From Chamaelirium japonicum (lineage: Eukaryota > Streptophyta > Magnoliopsida > Liliales > Melanthiaceae), in assembly GCA_947650365.1 (NCBI GenBank), contig OX393550.1, positions 119,012,874 to 119,076,873 on the forward strand: a DNA stretch of 64,000 bases, read 5' to 3'. Positions within the stretch are counted from its first letter, which is position 1. Each line of letters begins with the position of its first letter. Below the pieces are notes generated by a model. The model was not told the origin of the DNA and ran no database searches. It saw only the letters and a program-made list of their open reading frames with translations. Positions 1 through 10,888 of the stretch are shown piece after piece. A program made the position numbers and the translations under genes.

Positions 1-7
1 GGCTGAA

Positions 8-2643
8 TTGATCGAACTTGGCCAGTTGGGCAAGAGGCACCAAGGAGTAGGATTCGCTTCTGCTCCCTCCCGTCCGGAGCATATTCCCAAGGCAAAGTTT
101 GTTCTCTACCCGCAGATGCCTCTGTCGGTGGAACCGGAATTTGGGTACAACATTGGTGGCAAACTTACAGACGTGAAGAGGGAGAAACTGCAGAAGCTGC
201 TAGCATGCTTCACTGAGGGGAAGGCCCGGCCAGCGCTTCCGGGAGTTCTATCAGCTTTTGGCATTGACAGGCGGACAATCTTTGTCTCGTACGCGAGCAA
301 GGAGCAAATTATGGGAACCATCGTCACGATCGGCCAGCTCAACTGCGGACTGCGCCTTCCGGTGTCTCCCTTTGCTGCGAGGTTACTGAACATCTCTGGT
401 CTCTGTCCCGGGCAGGTGACTGGAAACGCCTGGAGGATCATCTACGCTTTCTGTCGCGTAGAGTCGGACTTCCAGAAGGAGCTCAAGGAATGCTACTCCA
501 GCCTCCCCGAAGGTGAAGAAGCCCGGATAGAGTTAGGATATTTCTTCTATCACTATCGATGGGCCTGGAGGAAAGATAGCCCCTTCTACAATCTGACGGG
601 TGTCTCTGCTCTGCGCCCGATCATCGACACCATTGGCTCCGACAAACTTTACACTGACTGGCCGCTGTCAGTGTCTGGTGCCTGGACTCCAATGTCTGTT
701 CCGGAGGTTCCCCGATAGAAGGTGCATGAAGAGACAGACATGTTTAGTGCAGGAGGAGCTCTCACGTGGTCTTTGGAGCAGGTGGGGGCTGTTGATAATC
801 TATTTCTGGAGTTGACCTGCGGGACTCGATCTTGGAAGCAATTCTCGAATTGCCCAGTTCGACATGGCAACGCCAACCTCCTTCACCGATCGAAGCTTCG
901 TTATGAAGATAACGAGGTTATCTACTCGGATTATGAGGAGGACCCTCATTCGGGAAAAATTATTCGAAAACTCCGATTTGAGAAGAAAGATTACGGAGTT
1001 AGGCGCAGCTTACCCTCGGAGGAGAAACTGGTGATTCCGAAGGGCCCAGCGAAGAAGAAAAGGAAAGTCCCCATTAAGCAGGAGGAAGATGAGAAAAAAA
1101 AGGAGGAAGATGAAGAGGAGGAGGAAGTAGAGAGAGAGGAGGAAGGTGGAGGTGAAGATGAAGAGGATGTGGATGGTGATGATGATGATAATGAAGATGG
1201 CGAAGGTGATGAAGAGGATGGCGAAGATGATGAAGATGGGGGTGGTGAGGAAGAAATTCCTCCCACCCCCACTGGTGGTGCTGACGAGGACTCCCAGCCG
1301 ATCCTCATAGATGAGGGTAAGGCTCGGAAGATGGAGGGGGTTATGGATGCAACGAGCGATGACCCCAAAGTGATTCCTACTTATCACTTTGGGGAATTGA
1401 AGAAAAACCCCCTGTGCTTCAAGATCAAGATATCGGGGAGTGGTGGAGTTGGAAGCAACCCTACACCCCTCGATCAGATACCTCCCGAGGCTCCTCGTCT
1501 GGAAGGGGCGACTACAAGTGGGGGTGTGGAGGTTGAACAACCCCCACCCCCTTCGCGATCTCTTGCTGAGGAGGTAGCTACTATGGTGGCAGGGCTCGAT
1601 CAGCCAGACGAGCATCAGGATGAAGGGGGAGCTTCACCTCCTCGAGATGTGCCCTCTCCTGCTCATTTGGAGAGAGGAAGTCGGGTGGGTGATGCTACTC
1701 CCCAACCCCTGCCAGAGCCAACCCCCATCAAGGAGAAGTCGACCCCCAAGGGTAAGAGCTCCGACCGTGGGAAAGAAAAGGCTCCTCAGGTCGAGGCTTC
1801 AGGTATCTGCATTAACTTGTATTGATCGCCTTGTCTTTGAAGCTTGAAAATATTCTAACACTTTGAACTGCTGCATGGATTGTAGGTACATCCGCTGGCC
1901 CGGCTCAGAAGATAAGGAGTTTGGGTGACGTTGATATCAACCATCCCACTGGTGTGATTCGGAAGCTTTGCAACCTTTCGGATGCTCCTTTTGACGAAGC
2001 CTTTGATCGGCTTGAAGTAGTGGTATGTGCATATGCTTGATCAATTGTTCGGATTGTATCTTCAGAATAATTCTAACTCTTTGTCCATTTGCAGAACTCA
2101 GCCTGTTTGAGAATTGCAAGCAAGCTCTCCAGGAAGGCAGGAGAACGGGAGGCCGCATCTGAGGTGTCCCGTTTGAAAGCAGAACTGAAGGCTGCAAGCG
2201 AGGAGAGAGATAGGCTGAGGGAACTTTTGACTTCGAAGAAAGACTCTCTCAAGGCCAAGATCGAGGATCTTCGCAAAGGGAAGCAAGAGATCAAGGGGTT
2301 GCAGGACCATTGCGAGGCGCAGAGTCACGAACTTGAATCCTTGAAGAATCGGCTCGTCAAGGTTCAGGACGTGTCCTGTGGTCGCGCAAACGAGATCAAG
2401 GAGCTGAAAGAACGACTTGCTGCTCAGCATGCTGCCTTTACTGCCAGAGAGGAGACTTCCAAGAAGGCACTGGAGCATGCGCAGTCTGAATGCAAAAGTT
2501 ACAAGGAAACGGCCGAGAAAGCGACAGAAGCACTCAGGGTCCATGCTGCCAGTGTCCGATCTTCTAAGGCTTCAGTGGCGAGTAAAGCTCGTGCTGGATC
2601 TGAGGGAGAGAAGTCGCGCGCGCAAAGTGTGGCCAAGCCTTGA
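8..2643 (+). pseudogene. Tat-element extra gene, three exons, one in-frame stop
   Basis: This gene lies antisense to gag-pol in the 3' part of the gypsy element. I read exons 8-1802, 1886-2022 and 2095-2643. Both introns have GT-AG ends and the joins keep frame (phase 1, then phase 0). The 5' end may continue left of the window. The N-terminal part resembles the plant 'putative gypsy type transposon' domain. The middle has a basic KKKRKV stretch (about 1050-1070), matching a classical monopartite nuclear signal, followed by a long Glu/Asp run (about 1075-1255). The last exon is Lys/Glu-rich with heptad-like spacing and probably forms a coiled coil. A TAG at 716-718 interrupts an otherwise open frame, with reading resuming at once in the same frame, so it looks like a point nonsense change. 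The function of such extra proteins is not established. Confidence 0.7.
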
Positions 2644-3268
2644 GATCTTCTATCTTCTTTTTTGTCGTTTGAACTTGTAAACTCTCGATATGTAACAGCT
2701 CACTCCTGTACTTAACCAATTTTTGATAATAGAGATCTTTAATGTTTGAAGATTGAATGTCTTGTGTTGAATGCCTTTGAATGTTGTGTTTGAATATTGT
2801 GTCCTGAATGGTATTGGAATGTTGAATAGATACAAACACTTGAATGTAAGGGGTCGAGTCGTAACTCAATTACCCAAACTTATTGTAACTTGAAAATTGT
2901 AACTTGAATTCGTGTAACATTTGAATGTGAGGGGTTGAGTCGCAACTCAAGCACCCAAACCTGTTAGACGATATAGAATTTGATTGAAATTGAATATTGA
3001 AATTTGAAGGTCAGTTCAACATTTGGCAGTAAGGGGTTGAGTCGCAACTCTAACACCCAAACTTGTTAAAAGACTTGGTAATTTGAATATGGTCAGTTTA
3101 ACATTTATTAGTAAGGGGTTGAGTCGCAACTCTAACACCCAAACTTGTTAAAAGACCTGGTAATTTGAATATGGATAACTTGAAACTGCTTCAGAACTTG
3201 AATTGAAAAGCTGAACACTTGCATATTTGAACATTTAAAAGAGAACTTTATTCATCATGGTATTTACA
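2644..3268. repeat. Spacer with four copies of a repeat unit, gypsy element
   Basis: Non-coding spacer between the extra gene and the end of pol. It contains four copies of a unit with the core AAGGGGTTGAGTCGCAACTC followed by a CACCCAAAC stretch, beginning near 2846, 2926, 3029 and 3111. The last two copies are almost identical over more than 80 bases. The GAGT..ACTC core is self-complementary. The rest is AT-rich with many 'TTGAA' words. Repeats in this spacer are common in Tat elements. Confidence 0.75.
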
Positions 3269-6200
3269 TCATGGATAGAACAACTTGAGATGTCTAGAAT
3301 TCCAAGCTCGAGGCAATCTCCTTTCTTCTGGTGAGATCAGTCTGTAAGAACCTTTGCCTCCCACTGATTCAATGATATATGGACCTTCCCAGTTGGGAGC
3401 AAGCTTTCCACTGCTGTGTTCTTTGGTGTTGTAGAAAACTGCTCTGAGAACTAGACTGCCCACTGGGAACTGTCTCTTGTAGACTTTCTTATCATATGCT
3501 CGTTTGATCTTCTGCTGATATTTGGCCACACGAAGGGAAGCTTGGTCTCGTAGTTCTTCAGAGAAGTCTAGATCATTGATCCGAAGCTCTTCGTTGATTC
3601 CTTCTTCACCTGCCATGGTCTTCAGAGTACTTGACATGTTTTCTGTTGGGAGTACTGCTTCCGATCCATATGTTAGACGAAAGGGTGAGAACCCTGTTGA
3701 TCTTCTTGGAGTTGTGCGATACCCCCAAAGAACTTTAGATAGGACCTATTCCCACAATCATTTCTTGTCGTTGAGTTTCTTCTTCAGTATACCAAGTATA
3801 GCTCTATTTGAGGCTTCAGCTTGACCATTGCATTGAGGATATCTTGGAGTTGAATAGAATAGTTTGATACCGTTGTTCAGACAGAACTCTCGGAACTTGT
3901 CGGAGTCAAATTGAGCTCCATTGTCAGCAACAAGAACTTGAGGTGTACCGAACCTTGAGAAGATGTTGTGCCGAATGAATTTGATCACTTCATCGTCAGT
4001 CTCTCGAAAGAGGGGCATAACTTCAACCCATTTGGGGAAGTAATCCGTGGCCAGCAGGAAATACTTCTTCTTGCTCGGAGTTGGAGGGAAAGGACCCAGG
4101 AAATCTAACCCCCATTGATGGAAAGGCCAGGGGCTTGATAGTTGATGAAGCTCATCTGCAGCGAGATGGATAGCTCGAGCGTGCCGTTGGTATGGTTCAC
4201 ACCTTTGAACAATTTGTCGAGCATCTTTTGCCATTGTAGGCCAGTAGTAACCTTGTAGCTTTGTCTTAGTTTCAAGAGATCTTCCTCCTGAATGATTCCC
4301 ACAAACTCCAGAGTGGATATCAATCAGGACTGCTTGTGCTTGTTCGGGACCAAGGCACTTGAGCAACATCCCATTGTGAGATTTGAAATATAGATCTTCT
4401 CCTTGTAGAATGTAGCATGGGAGCTTCCTTTGAAGCCTTCGGGCTTGATTTGGATCTTCCGGCATTTTGCCATGCTTGAAGAAGTCGAAAATTGGTTGTC
4501 TCCAGTCTTCAAGCTCACTTGTAGTAGTGAGGTTCAATGTCAGCTGATCTCCACTCCCAGATCCTTTTGTAGTAGTAAGGATCTGTTGATCGGGGATGGT
4601 CTTGGGCACTTCTTGATAATCGATCTGTATTTGCCTTCCTCCTAGTGAATCTCCCAGAACTGAGGCCGCATTGGCTAAGGCATCTGCTTCACGATTCTCC
4701 GCCCTTGGAATTTGAACGAATTCGGTATTTGTGAAGCGTTGTTGAAGACGTCGTACTAAGGCCAAATAGAGTTGCATTCTTTCTTCACGAGTTGTGTACT
4801 CTCCATTGATTTGCCTTATGATCAACTGGGAGTCGCTGTAGACGATGATTCGGTCTACCCCCAGGGATTCCGCCATTTCAAGTCCCGAAATGAGTGCTTC
4901 GTATTCGGCTTCGTTGTTGGTGGCGTTGAACCCTAGGAGAGTGGCCTTTTGTAGATGATCAAGTTCGGGGGATACTAAGACTATCCCAGTTCCCGAACCG
5001 ATCGAACTTGAAGCTCCATCAGTATAAAGCTTCCATGGAGGAGTTGCAGCAATAGCTTCGAGACTTGGATCAATTTTTGTTGTAAGGTTGATCATAGTAT
5101 TGTCCTCATCTTCTAAGCGCATGTCGACATCTTCTTCCCAAGTGATGGGGTCTTCAACTGGAAAGTCAGCTAGAAAATCAGCGACAGCTTGACCTTTGAT
5201 AGAAGAGCGAGATTCAAACTGAATCCCCAGAGCACTCATTTCGATCACCCACTTGGTCATTCGACCAGCTCTACCAGCTTTGTCAACAATATCTTTGAGC
5301 GGGTGTTCTGAAATGACAGTGATCTGGTGGGAGATGAAGTAAGGTTGAAGACGTCGTGATGCGGTGAGTAAGGCCAAGATGACTTTCTCGGTTTTTGAGT
5401 AGCGAGTTTCAGCCGGAAGAAGAGTATGGCTGATGTAGTAGACTGGATGCTCGACGCCTTCTCTTCTACTGACTAGGACCGCGTTGCTTGCTCGATCAGT
5501 CACGGCTAGATAAAGCCACAAGTCTTCTTTTGGAAGTGGAGCAGTCAGGATAGGAGCTTGCACCAGATATTTCTTGATGCTTTGAAATGCTTCTTCACAG
5601 ATTGGACTCCAGTCGGAGGTATCCGCCTTTCATAATTTGTCGAAGAGGGATTTGCACTTGTCGGAAGATTTTGAGATGAATCGATTGAGTGCTGCTAACC
5701 TTCCAGTGAGGCGTTGAACTTCTTTTCGATTAGTAGGTGAAGGCATATCGAGGATGGCTCGAATTTGATCGGGATTGGCTTCAATACCCCTTCTGGTCAC
5801 AAGATGACCCAGGAATTTGCCAGATTGGACTCCGAAAGCGCACTTGGCTAGATTGAGCTTCATACGATATCTTCGAAGAACTTGAAAGGTTTCCGCTAGA
5901 TCAGAAAGATGTTTGCTTCGCACGGAGCTCTTGGTGAGGAGATCATCGACGTAGACTTCGACGTTGCGACCGATCTGATCTTCGAACATCTTTGTGACTA
6001 ACCTTTGATAGGTGGAACCAGCATTCTTGAGGCCGAATGGCATGACATTGTAGCAGTAGAGACCTCGGTTAGTCACAAAACATGTCTTCTCTTGATCATC
6101 AGTGTGAAGAGGAATCTGATTATACCCAGAATACCCATCCATGAAAGACAATAGCTCGTGGCCAGCAGTGGCATCGACGAGTCTATCTATCCTTGGCATG

Positions 6201-9154
6201 GGGAATGGATCTTTGGGGCAAGCCTTGTTGAGATTGGTGAAGTCAATGCAGACTCTGACCTTCCCATTCTTCTTTGGAACAGCAACAATATTAGAGATCC
6301 AAGTAGGATACTCTACTTCACGGATGAAGCCTGCCGCGAGTAGCTTGGTGATTTCTTCTTGAACAGCAACTTGTAGCTCTGGTCGAATGGTGCGTGGCTT
6401 CTGCTTGATAGGTTTCACTTCTTCTTTGATCGCAAGTCGGTAACAAGCGTCATCTGGATTGATACCAGGCATGTCTTCGAAACACCAAGCGAAAACGTCG
6501 ATATTGGATTCGAGGAAGGACACCATGTCTTGCGCTTCTGCGTCGCTAAGACCGGTACCAATGAAAGTTTGTCGAGGGAGATCTCCGCTGCCTAGGTTGA
6601 TTGGGATGATTTCTTCAATTGAAGGTGATGCTTCCCATTCGATTGGTGGAGGTTCGGTTAGCGGAATCTCCTTTGATTGCTATTTAGGAGAGGGACCAGC
6701 TTCATCTCGTGGCCGCTTTGGAGGAGCAATGTTGATCCTTCGATCTGTCTTAGCCGCAGCAGCCTTACAAGATCTTCCAGTTTGCTGATCGCCTCGAATG
6801 CAGACGATGCCTTCTCCAGTTGCAAATTTGAGTAGTTGATGATAAGAAGAGGAGATGACATTGATCTGGTGGAGGAATGGTCGCCCGAGAATGGCGTTGT
6901 AGCTAGACACTCCTTCGACAATTGCGAATCTTATCGAGACTCGAGTCTCTCAGCTGAGGTCGAGAGTGAATCTCGATTCGCCCACCGTGATGCTTTGTTC
7001 GCCGTTGAAACCAGTGATCACAGTTGGAACGACATCAAGGCTTTGATATTTATGTCCCAGACGTTTGAAGCAGTCTGAGAACATAATGTCGATGGAACTC
7101 CCGGTGTCGATGAGGATCCGATTGACGATGCTTCCGTCGATGATGAGTTTCAAAACCAGGGGGTCTCGATTTGGAGTATGAACTCCTTGAAGGTCAGTGT
7201 CGTTGAAGACGATGGACGGCCAAGCAAGACCTTCGATGGGCTTCTCGATCCAAGTATCTTCTTTGTTTGCAGTAGATCGAACATGAAAGATGCGCCGAAT
7301 CTGCCGATCAACTTCCTTCCCGGTCACTGATTGATGGTGTAATGATCTATGAATGCCAAAGATATTGGCATTAACAGTGAGAGGTGATGGGTTGGAAGAG
7401 ATCTGATGAATCCAGCAAGCTTCTTTCCCCTTTGCAGAGGTTCGATGTTGATCTTGCCCGTTGTTGACGAACTCTTGAAGATGGCCCTCTCGCAATAAGT
7501 CTTCAAGATGGAACTTCAGCCGATAGCACCGGTCGGTGGAGTGGCCATGACTTCGATGGAATTCGCAGTAGACCGTTTTGTCTGCTGTGAATTTGGAGTT
7601 TGGCTGAAGAGGATTGGGCCTTCGAAGATACTCGTCGTGTTGAATGCGGTCGAGTATCTGTTCAACCGGCATATTCCACTCGGTGAAAGTGGTCTTCGTT
7701 GGAGATCGACGTCCGTCATTCCTTGATCGTTTGTTGGCCGGAGGGACTGCTGCTTCAGCGTTATGAGCCTTGGCAGTATACTTGGGAGCTTCTCTCTCCG
7801 GAGGTCTTCGTTTTGTTTCTCGCCCTTTCCGAGCGACTTGATCATCTTCGACCTCGATTTCTCTCTGGATTCGATCGAACATAGCACCCAGAGAAGGAGG
7901 GGGATTGCGGATGAAGTCGTTGTAGATGTGTAGATCGAAGCGGAGAGCATTCTGGAAAGCCAACATGATGGCTTCATCATCCAGATGTCTTCCAGAGAGG
8001 GCAGCATGCTCGTTGTGAAACCTCCTAGTGAAACTTCGGAGAGTCTCGTCAGCACCCATCCTTAGTCGATAGAGAGAGTCGAGCTTCTTCTCGGGCTTTA
8101 GATTGAGCTGATAATGCTGCACGAAGAGTTTAGCCAAAACATCGAACTGGGTGATTGACCCAGCTCGGAGATTGTGATACCAGTCGACTGGCGGCTCATC
8201 GAGACTTCCTGCGAAGGTGCGACAGATCACGTTGTTTTCTTCTTCGTGCGGCGTTAGAGCTTGCTTGAAGGCGAGTATATAGAGAGTTGGATCTCCTCTG
8301 ATGCAGTTGAATTTGGGGAGGATAGGAGTTCTCCATCCCTTTGGAAATGTTGTCTTGAAGAGACTTCGATGTAGAGGCCCGGCAGAAGAATACCCGTCCC
8401 TACGACCGTGTCCTCGACCTAACGGCGGGTCAAGAGGCAAGATCGCAAGGTCTTGCTCAGGTATTGGAGTATTTGCCGGTTGAAGTCTATGTCGGAGGTC
8501 TGATCCAAGCCCACGTTGAAGTGGAATGGAAGGGGAGACTCTACTCTTTGAAGGAGCGGCTTTCACTTGGTGTTTCCTTGGTATATTGAGCTGTGAAGGT
8601 GCCCTCTTGTCGCAGTTGTGGCCAGAAGACGATTGGGAAGACTCGTCGTCAAGGCGATCCCAAACACTCTGCTTCCAGGGGGCAGCAGAGGGAGTTGGGT
8701 CGCGTCGGATCCTCTCGAGGGCAGCAGTGCCCATTGACCTCCGTTGCTCAGAGTGAATTGAATGTCGAGGAAGATCGACTCTTTCGCTTGCAGAGGGGAT
8801 AGGTAGAGCGATCCCAGCCTCGGAAGCTGCTTTCTTAAGAGCATCCCTCTCAGCGGTGAGGGTGGCATTTTGCTTCGCCAATTGGAGGAGTTGGAAATCG
8901 ACCGCCGAAATTTGATAGGTCGATGGAGGATCTTCAGCAGGAGAGGGGGCTGTTTGCCCAATTGACTGTCGTGCAGGGTGAGCGATCGATCGATCGACAG
9001 ATCTCCCACTCCCTGAACGAACCCCCATCTCGGGGACAGCAAGGGGCTGTCCGAAGTTGAGCCTTTGACTCATTGAACGAGTCTCGGGACGAGATTGTTG
9101 TTGAGTGTTACTTCCTTCTGGTTGAGATTGATCCTGATGTTTCATCTTCGCCAT
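3269..9154 (-). pseudogene. Gag-pol polyprotein of Tat-lineage gypsy element, five nonsense codons
   Basis: One reading frame runs from ATG at 9154 to the stop at 3269 (1962 codons) with no net frameshift. It is broken by stops at 6950, 6680, 5630, 3758 and 3746 (lower coordinate of each codon). Order: gag (central domain about residues 280-470, then a knuckle-like C-x2-H-x4-H-x4-C near 8.5 kb of coding sequence from the pol end); aspartic protease with DTGS at about residue 683; reverse transcriptase (from about 877) with YVDD; a first RNase H region with degenerate acidic residues; a second RNase H with TDGA, NNEAEYEA, YSDSQ and READA; integrase with WGLDF, VADNG and GQAEA carrying the D, D and E. 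In the integrase zinc motif the second Cys position reads Tyr (CEPYQRHA), suggesting further decay. The duplicated RNase H is typical of Tat elements. Some stops are single changes from Trp or Arg codons. Confidence 0.92.
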
Positions 9155-9297
9155 TCAGAGAGCAAAGGGTGCAACGAGAGTGCCGACGTCCGATCAGTTG
9201 GTTGATCAGCCAAGAAGGCGAGGAAGTTTGGCTATCAAGATCGGTTGTATGCTCAACTGATCAAGGAGTAGCGGAGAGCTGGACTTTTTGCTCGGAA

Positions 9298-9316
9298 TCC
9301 CACAGACGGCGCCAAA
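9298..9316 (-). other. Primer binding site of gypsy element
   Basis: On the minus strand, TTGGCGCCGTCTGTGGGA follows the LTR end after two bases. A TGGCGCC start is usual for tRNA-primed plant gypsy elements. I did not identify the exact tRNA. Confidence 0.65.
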
Positions 9317-9317
9317 C

Positions 9318-9830
9318 TGTGGGGGAAAATCTTCGTGCCGACCCGAAGATCTCGCCTCACCAATCAATTGAAGTGGAGGTTGAAGATCGTTGTTTGATCT
9401 CTCGATTGGAGTTGCAGCTTTTGATATATAAACAGAGAGATGCAATCAGAGAGAGTGTTGACACGAGAAGTGATCTCGGAGTTCAGCCGAAGCCTACGTC
9501 TCCGTTCTATAGGGAGCAACCCGAATTCACTAACACTTTTCTCGAAGTAACCTTGACAGGCCGAGTGTTACTGAAGCCTCTATGATCTCTTCAAAGACAA
9601 AAAGAAGATCAAGAAGAGGTGAGGAGATAGAAATTCCAGAGCTCTGGATTCTTAAAATCAGATCTCAGAGTGGAAATCAGAAATTTCGGATCCTCTTACA
9701 TTCGAAGTCTCTGCAGTTGCAGGTTCCACTAGGCAGGGCCGGTGGGTCCCACTGTTGTACTCGGGGGCCCACTAGGCAGGGCCGGTGGGTCCCGCTGTTT
9801 GCAGACTTCTTACCAAAATTTGCACCCACA
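9318..9830 (-). repeat. 5' LTR of Tat-lineage gypsy element (513 bp)
   Basis: On the minus strand the LTR begins TGTGGG and ends CCCACA, a 6-bp terminal inverted repeat with TG...CA ends. The right boundary is set by the start of copia leader sequence at 9831, which continues unbroken in copia-2. The left boundary is set by the primer binding site. Inside, a GC-rich unit (CACTAGGCAGGGCCGGTGGG) occurs twice, near 9727 and 9769. A TATA-like TTTATATATC lies near 9422-9432. The partner LTR is outside the window. Confidence 0.8.
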
Positions 9831-10888
9831 GATTTCACTGTGTGATACCCGTTTCTAGATGACGTTTGATGGTAGTATGAACTCATCACGATTTTGTTAT
9901 ACCACCATTAGGATGAGGTCCGACGGAGGTTGTCGGATGTCCCTATTTGGCCAGTATCGAAACCTGTAATGAGATGAGGTCTACTATGACATCAGGCATC
10001 AAATTGTGAACGAGGCGTCATCATAGTGGGAGTTCTTTCCACGTTGACCTTAGATTAGGCTCCAGATCTTAGGATTATGGGCAAACTAGTGAAGTATCGG
10101 GATCCTTGGAATCTCTGTAATGTGATCCTTGCAAGAAAGGCGAAAGCTGAGTATTCAAGGTAGGGACTATGATATTTTCCGAGGATACTAATACTTTGCG
10201 GGAGGGTTTGTAATCCTAGTGGGAGCACGGTAGACCAGGGTCTAAGTCTAAAAGGTCGTGACCTTTCTAGATATGCATAAAACCTCATAAAGAAGGGATG
10301 TGTAAGAGGTTTCCTCCAAAGGGGAGCCCCTGGCCTCCACAATCAACCGGCTAAGGGTCTGGATGGGAGGTACACAGTTCGATATTTCCACCGGGTGAGA
10401 GCTGTGTTTCCTTCCATGCTGGTTCGCCTAGTGGTTTCCTTCAGGGCATGGAGGATGTCGGTGGCAGTGGGTGACGGTTTTTTTCCTGTACCGTGGGAGC
10501 CTATGAACCCCCCTACCGACACCACCTAGATTTGTGGGAAGCATTCGAAAGCTTGTGTGAAGCCGCCGTTGCTGCGCACGCGGGTCACATAAAGCTGGCC
10601 AAAAGGAAACTGGGAGGTCTTTCAGTTTACCATGGGTAATTCTGATAAAGAATTAATGGGTTATAAAAACTCCGTTGGCAGAAGCGGTTGCATGCTCTCA
10701 CCGAGATGCTGTCTCCAATTCAAGGCCGATAGTCTCAGTGCTCGAGCCCAGGGAATTTAGATTCCTGGATGTCTCCACTTGAGGTAATGAAGACATAGCG
10801 GCTGGAGTAAACATTATCTATTTCTAAATTCCATAAAATAGATTGTAGTAAACCTTAATTTTGCTTTGAACCATTGTTTACAGAAATC
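9831..10888 (+). other. 5' untranslated leader of copia-1 (distal part)
   Basis: Non-coding leader matching 47332-48385 of copia-2 closely, with a few substitutions and a net 4-bp difference near 10650. Judged from copia-2, the full leader from the primer binding site to the gag ATG is about 1.95 kb, which is unusually long. A 95-codon antisense open frame (10055-10342) also occurs in copia-2 but has no recognisable protein features. Confidence 0.75.

Larger units (their letters stand above)
1..9830 (-). mobile_element. Ty3/gypsy LTR retrotransposon, Tat lineage, cut by window start
   Basis: The element reads right to left: 5' LTR (9318-9830), primer binding site, gag-pol (9154 down to 3269), a repeat-rich spacer, then an extra gene on the opposite strand (8-2643). 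The 3' LTR must lie left of the window. Two features point to the Tat lineage (Retand, RIRE2 and Grande relatives): two RNase H-like regions in a row, and an antisense extra gene between integrase and the 3' LTR. The right end abuts copia-1 leader sequence. The matching place in copia-2 (around 47331/47332) is uninterrupted, so this element is nested in copia-1. The flanking five bases at 9831-9835 (GATTT) are the expected target duplication; the other copy is outside the window. Nonsense codons in both genes make it non-functional. Confidence 0.9.

Noticed and set aside
991..1615. Ser/Pro-rich and Ile/Phe-rich minus-strand frames
   Set aside because: They are shadows of the Glu/Asp-rich GAG/GAT repeats of the plus-strand extra gene.
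10055..10342. 95-codon antisense frame in the copia leader, also in copia-2 (47556-47843)
   Set aside because: It is present only because the leaders are nearly identical, and is not kept in the more diverged copia-3. Composition gives no protein signal.
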